Shown in pieces: positions 4,424 to 7,545 of a stretch of DNA of 7,545 nt (the stretch's first letter is position 1; every line of letters starts with the position of its first letter). This DNA comes from Victivallales bacterium (GTDB lineage Bacteria > Verrucomicrobiota > Lentisphaeria > Oligosphaerales > Oligosphaeraceae): contig JAFZZD010000170.1 of NCBI GenBank assembly GCA_017615955.1, positions 1 through 7,545 of the forward strand, given 5' to 3'. A program made the position numbers and the translations under genes. The notes under the pieces were generated by a model. That model worked only from the letters and a program-made list of their open reading frames with translations. It did not search any database and was not told where the DNA came from.

Positions 4424-7384
4424 ATGGCAATACGCATTAAGAACAAACTGTGCGAGTGGCGCATAGGCGACAATGGTGAGAATCTGGGCTTCTTCGAGAA
4501 CAAGACTGGCATAAACCACGCGCTGCTTACTCCGCCATCCCCCTGCGCGTACATAAAAAAGGATGGCTGGCGTGCAGATTGCTGCGCCGCCTCATTTGAC
4601 GGCAACATTCTCTCGCTGGTTTTCGCGGGAAACGCGGGCAAGGCGCAGATTCAGGTGAAAATCACCGAGGGCTACATAGTGTTCATGGTGCGCTCCGTAG
4701 AAGGAGACTTTGACGAACTGGCATTTGTAAACATACCCACCAGCCTGGTGCCAGAGGCAGACCAGCCGTTCAGCGCATCCATGATTGCTTTGAGCCTGAA
4801 GTCAAATGTGGAGGAGCTGCCAGGCCCACAGGCACATCTGTGGACGGCTGCCTACAGGCGCTTCGGCTTCGAAGGCGCGGAAACTGGGCTGGTGGCGGCT
4901 CCATTCAATGCCATGCGAGACCTTATGAAGCAAATGGTGGGCGACGCACCAGGCGTACCACATTCACCATTGTGCGGTCCCTGGGCAATGGACAGCAAGC
5001 TGCCCGCCATCTCCAATGTGATGAATGTCCCCAGGCCAGAGGATGCGGAAAAGTGGATTGACTTCTGCAGGCAGATGGGCATTGGCGCCATTGAATTCAG
5101 CGGCGCATTGGACTATGGCTCCTACTTGCCCAAGCCAGAAATATACCCGAACGGGTATGACGATGTGTGCAAGCTGATAGACAAGCTGCACGCTGCCGGC
5201 ATACTGGCGGGCCTTCATACAATGTCATTCTCCATTGCGAAGAACTGCTCCTGGGTCACGCCTAAGCCAGACCCGCGCCTGGCAAAGGAACGCTCATATA
5301 CGCTTGCCAATGACATTGACGCCACAGCAGACGCAATCCCGCTGGTGGAGGACACATGCGACCTGCCTAAATTAATCAGCTACTACATCCGCCGCAGCAT
5401 GACATTGCAGATAGACGATGAACTCATCGAGTACAGCATGGTCAAGGACGATGCGCCATACGCGGTATTGCAATGCAAGCGCGGTGCCTGCGGCACTGTC
5501 CCCGCCCCCCACAAGGCAGGAGCCAAGGTGCACCACCTGAAGGAATGCTGGGGCTGCTTCGCTCCTGACGGCGAATCGACTTTGTTCACCGAGGTGGCGG
5601 ACAGGATCTCCAGCGTGGTCAACAAATGCAAATTCGACTTTGTGTATCTTGACGGACTGGACGGCTCACACATAATCGGCGGCGAGGAGGCTCGCTGGCA
5701 CTATGGCGCCAAGTTCACATTTGAGGTATTCCGCGGCCTGGACCATCCCATAATGATGGAGATGGCCACATTCCACCACCACCTCTGGTATGTGCGCACG
5801 AGAATGCAGGCCTGGGACCACGGCACGCTGGAGCACAAGCGCTTCCATGCATTGCACGTCTATTCCAACAGTTTTGCCCGCAAGATGTTCCTGCCGCTGC
5901 ACATGGGATGGGCGGCCCTGTTTCCATGGATCGACCAGCAGACTGACCACACATTCTGGGACGATGTGGAGTATATGTACAGCAAATCCCTTGCCACCAA
6001 CGCCAACTTCACGCTGCAGCGCCTGACGCCTGCCACGCTGCATGACGGTGCCTGGCTCTATGACCTGGCGCCCGCCATCAAACAGTACGAGGAACTCAGG
6101 CAAAGCCATCATTTCCCCGAAGCTGTGCTAAAGCGTCTTGCCAACACCAATGAGGAATACCGCCTGTGCCCCGCTGGCGAGGGCAAGTGGAATCTTCAGC
6201 CAATACATGCGGAACGGCACCAGGTGGACGACCTGGAGGGCATCACGAATGCCTGGCATTGCACCAATCCATTCAAGACGCAGAAACTGGCGCTACGCAT
6301 AGAGGCACTGCCTTCAATTGACAAATACGATTCCCCAAACGGCACTACCCTGGCCAGTTTCGACGGAAGTGACAAGATCTACGACCCAGGCGAGACCATC
6401 ACCATCCTCAACAGCGGCAAACTCTATACATATCCCTCATCCGCGCCTGGCGCCACCAGCTCCGTTACACCTGCGGGCCATGGCGAAGGGCCAGTACAGC
6501 AATTCGCAGTCTGGAACGGAAAGCGCGACACATCGGACGGTCTGGTGCTAAGCTCCGCGCCAGAGGACAGATACTCGCTATGCGACCACTTCGAGCGCAA
6601 CTACACGCTGCATGAGGCGTCCTGGACATGCCAGCACATCGCCTTTGACGAAATCAACCTGAACGACAAGCAGGGCATCGGCCTCTGGATACGTGGCGAC
6701 GGCAAAGGCGAGGTCGCCAATATCGTCCTATTCGGACGCTCGATTGGCTGGTGCCGCAAGCAGTTCTATGTGAAAATCGACTTCACTGGCTGGCGCTATG
6801 TGGAGCTGCTGAAATCAGTCACAAAGGAATTCGAGGACTACTCCTGGCCTCTCGCACGCTGCCAATACAACCTGTACCGCAGCCACTTCAACTTCGAGCG
6901 CACGCTGGGCATCGACCTCTGGCTGAACAACATTGCGAAAGGCGACGAGGTTTCCCTTGGCATCGGGCCAATCAGGGCATTGCCGCTGGTGGAGCAGCCC
7001 ATGGTTAAGCCTGTGGTCACTGTAAATGGCAAGACCATGATGTTCCCAGTTGCGCTGAAGGCAGGGCAATATCTGGAATACTACGGCGAAGGCAAGGCAC
7101 ACGTCTTTGACGGCCACGGCAACCACCTGGGAGATGTTGAACCCATTGGAGAAACACCTGAACTCGCCAGCGGCGACAACAGCATCGCCTTCTCATGCGA
7201 GGCCGCGCCATTGCGCCCACACGCCAGAGTCACGCTCTTCACCAAGAGCGATGAACTCATCGGCGATGCGCCAAATGCGCAAGCACCAGCCTGGGGACAG
7301 GGCTGCATTGCATCGTCCATCTACGGCACAAACAACTTCGTCCCTGCCGAACAACAGGGCGAAGCGGACTTCCTCGCCCCCTAA
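4424..7384 (+). CDS. Large putative glycoside hydrolase: beta domain, interrupted TIM barrel, C-terminal beta domains
   Basis: A 986-residue protein, the only rightward gene. Residues 1-180 look like an N-terminal beta-rich domain. From about 200 the pattern is (beta/alpha)8: IGAIEFSGALDYGSYLP (219-235), GILAGLHTMSFSI (259-271), FDFVYLDGLDG (404-414), HPIMMEMATFHHHLWYV (441-457), RTRMQAWDHG (458-467), HMGWAALFPW (493-502). Asp410 in YLDG sits where clan-D-like glycosidases (GH27/31/36) have the nucleophile; Asp465 or Glu446 could be the second acid (inference). A beta module (297-372) interrupts the barrel. Residues 715-855 resemble a carbohydrate-binding jelly roll (GIGLWIRGDGKGE, YVKIDFTGWRYVEL). 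No signal peptide, so cytosolic action on imported glycan is likely. The ATG at 4424 has AAGGAG at 4409-4414; an in-frame TTG at 4373 would add 17 residues but overlaps the putative promoter. I cannot assign a CAZy family; a lyase or epimerase on a barrel scaffold is an alternative. Confidence 0.85.
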   Translation: MAIRIKNKLCEWRIGDNGENLGFFENKTGINHALLTPPSPCAYIKKDGWRADCCAASFDGNILSLVFAGNAGKAQIQVKITEGYIVFMVRSVEGDFDELAFVNIPTSLVPEADQPFSASMIALSLKSNVEELPGPQAHLWTAAYRRFGFEGAETGLVAAPFNAMRDLMKQMVGDAPGVPHSPLCGPWAMDSKLPAISNVMNVPRPEDAEKWIDFCRQMGIGAIEFSGALDYGSYLPKPEIYPNGYDDVCKLIDKLHAAGILAGLHTMSFSIAKNCSWVTPKPDPRLAKERSYTLANDIDATADAIPLVEDTCDLPKLISYYIRRSMTLQIDDELIEYSMVKDDAPYAVLQCKRGACGTVPAPHKAGAKVHHLKECWGCFAPDGESTLFTEVADRISSVVNKCKFDFVYLDGLDGSHIIGGEEARWHYGAKFTFEVFRGLDHPIMMEMATFHHHLWYVRTRMQAWDHGTLEHKRFHALHVYSNSFARKMFLPLHMGWAALFPWIDQQTDHTFWDDVEYMYSKSLATNANFTLQRLTPATLHDGAWLYDLAPAIKQYEELRQSHHFPEAVLKRLANTNEEYRLCPAGEGKWNLQPIHAERHQVDDLEGITNAWHCTNPFKTQKLALRIEALPSIDKYDSPNGTTLASFDGSDKIYDPGETITILNSGKLYTYPSSAPGATSSVTPAGHGEGPVQQFAVWNGKRDTSDGLVLSSAPEDRYSLCDHFERNYTLHEASWTCQHIAFDEINLNDKQGIGLWIRGDGKGEVANIVLFGRSIGWCRKQFYVKIDFTGWRYVELLKSVTKEFEDYSWPLARCQYNLYRSHFNFERTLGIDLWLNNIAKGDEVSLGIGPIRALPLVEQPMVKPVVTVNGKTMMFPVALKAGQYLEYYGEGKAHVFDGHGNHLGDVEPIGETPELASGDNSIAFSCEAAPLRPHARVTLFTKSDELIGDAPNAQAPAWGQGCIASSIYGTNNFVPAEQQGEADFLAP

Positions 7385-7387
7385 TCC

Positions 7388-7545
7388 AACGCAGAGGCGC
7401 AGAGTTTTAACGCAGAGGCGCAAAGACGCAGAGACGCAGAGATTTTATTGTTTTGGCAACAAGACTGCCGTGATTTTTGACTAAAAAAAACAATAAAAAT
7501 CTCTGCGTCTCTGCGCCTCTGCGTTAAAAACTCTGCGTCTCTGCG
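7388..7545. repeat. Long inverted repeat of CGCAGAG-type arrays, cut by the window end
   Basis: The left arm (7388-7454) is built of CGCAGAG units joined by G or A, a TTTTAA interruption, and ends ATTTTATTGTTTT. The right arm (7487-7545) is its near-perfect inverse: AAAACAATAAAAAT, then CTCTGCGTCTCTGCGCC-type units and a TTAAAAA interruption. The loop (7455-7486) contains a small GGCA/TGCC stem. The array starts 4 bases after the TAA of the large gene, so the very long hairpin would probably end or protect that transcript. Similar low-complexity arrays are dispersed in many genomes of the planctomycete-verrucomicrobial group (from memory, not searched). No gene lies in it. Confidence 0.9.

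Overview
The window carries a compact sugar-metabolism locus of two divergent transcription units that share a 306-base control region (4118-4423). Leftward runs a tight four-gene cluster: an IolG-like Gfo/Idh/MocA dehydrogenase (3113-4117), a second, divergent Gfo/Idh/MocA oxidoreductase (1966-3099), a 100-residue two-helix membrane protein (1469-1771) and a CE15-like glucuronoyl-esterase-family hydrolase (139-1449). Rightward runs one large gene (4424-7384) for a 986-residue protein that looks like a (beta/alpha)8 glycosidase with flanking beta domains. No RNA gene, CRISPR array or transposase gene is visible.

Organism (inference, not proven): strong AAGGAG ribosome sites, GC-rich genes between AT-rich leaders, large cytosolic sugar enzymes, and a closing array of the 'ctctgcgtctctgcgcc' type all recall the Planctomycetota-Verrucomicrobiota-Lentisphaerota group. 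Lentisphaerota/Victivallales is my best guess. No marker gene is present to settle it.

How the genes may work together: none of the proteins has a recognisable signal peptide, so the enzymes should act in the cytoplasm on an imported sugar or oligosaccharide. The esterase would remove an ester (uronate or acyl). The large glycosidase-like protein would bind or cut the glycan. The two NAD(P)-dependent dehydrogenases would oxidise or reduce sugar hydroxyls, either as downstream catabolism or as an oxidise-cleave-reduce route. There is no transporter or regulator in the window.

The non-coding DNA is rich in repeats of three unrelated kinds: (1) a hairpin-bearing palindromic element, with one solo arm at the left end (81-113) and two facing arms forming a 124-base MITE-like palindrome in the divergent promoter region (4222-4345); (2) five direct 28-base units, each with its own small hairpin, closed by one diverged inverted unit, in the gap between two genes of the cluster (1797-1966); (3) an inverted pair of CGCAGAG arrays after the large gene (7388-7545, cut by the window end). 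Positions 1-80 hold no gene I can support.
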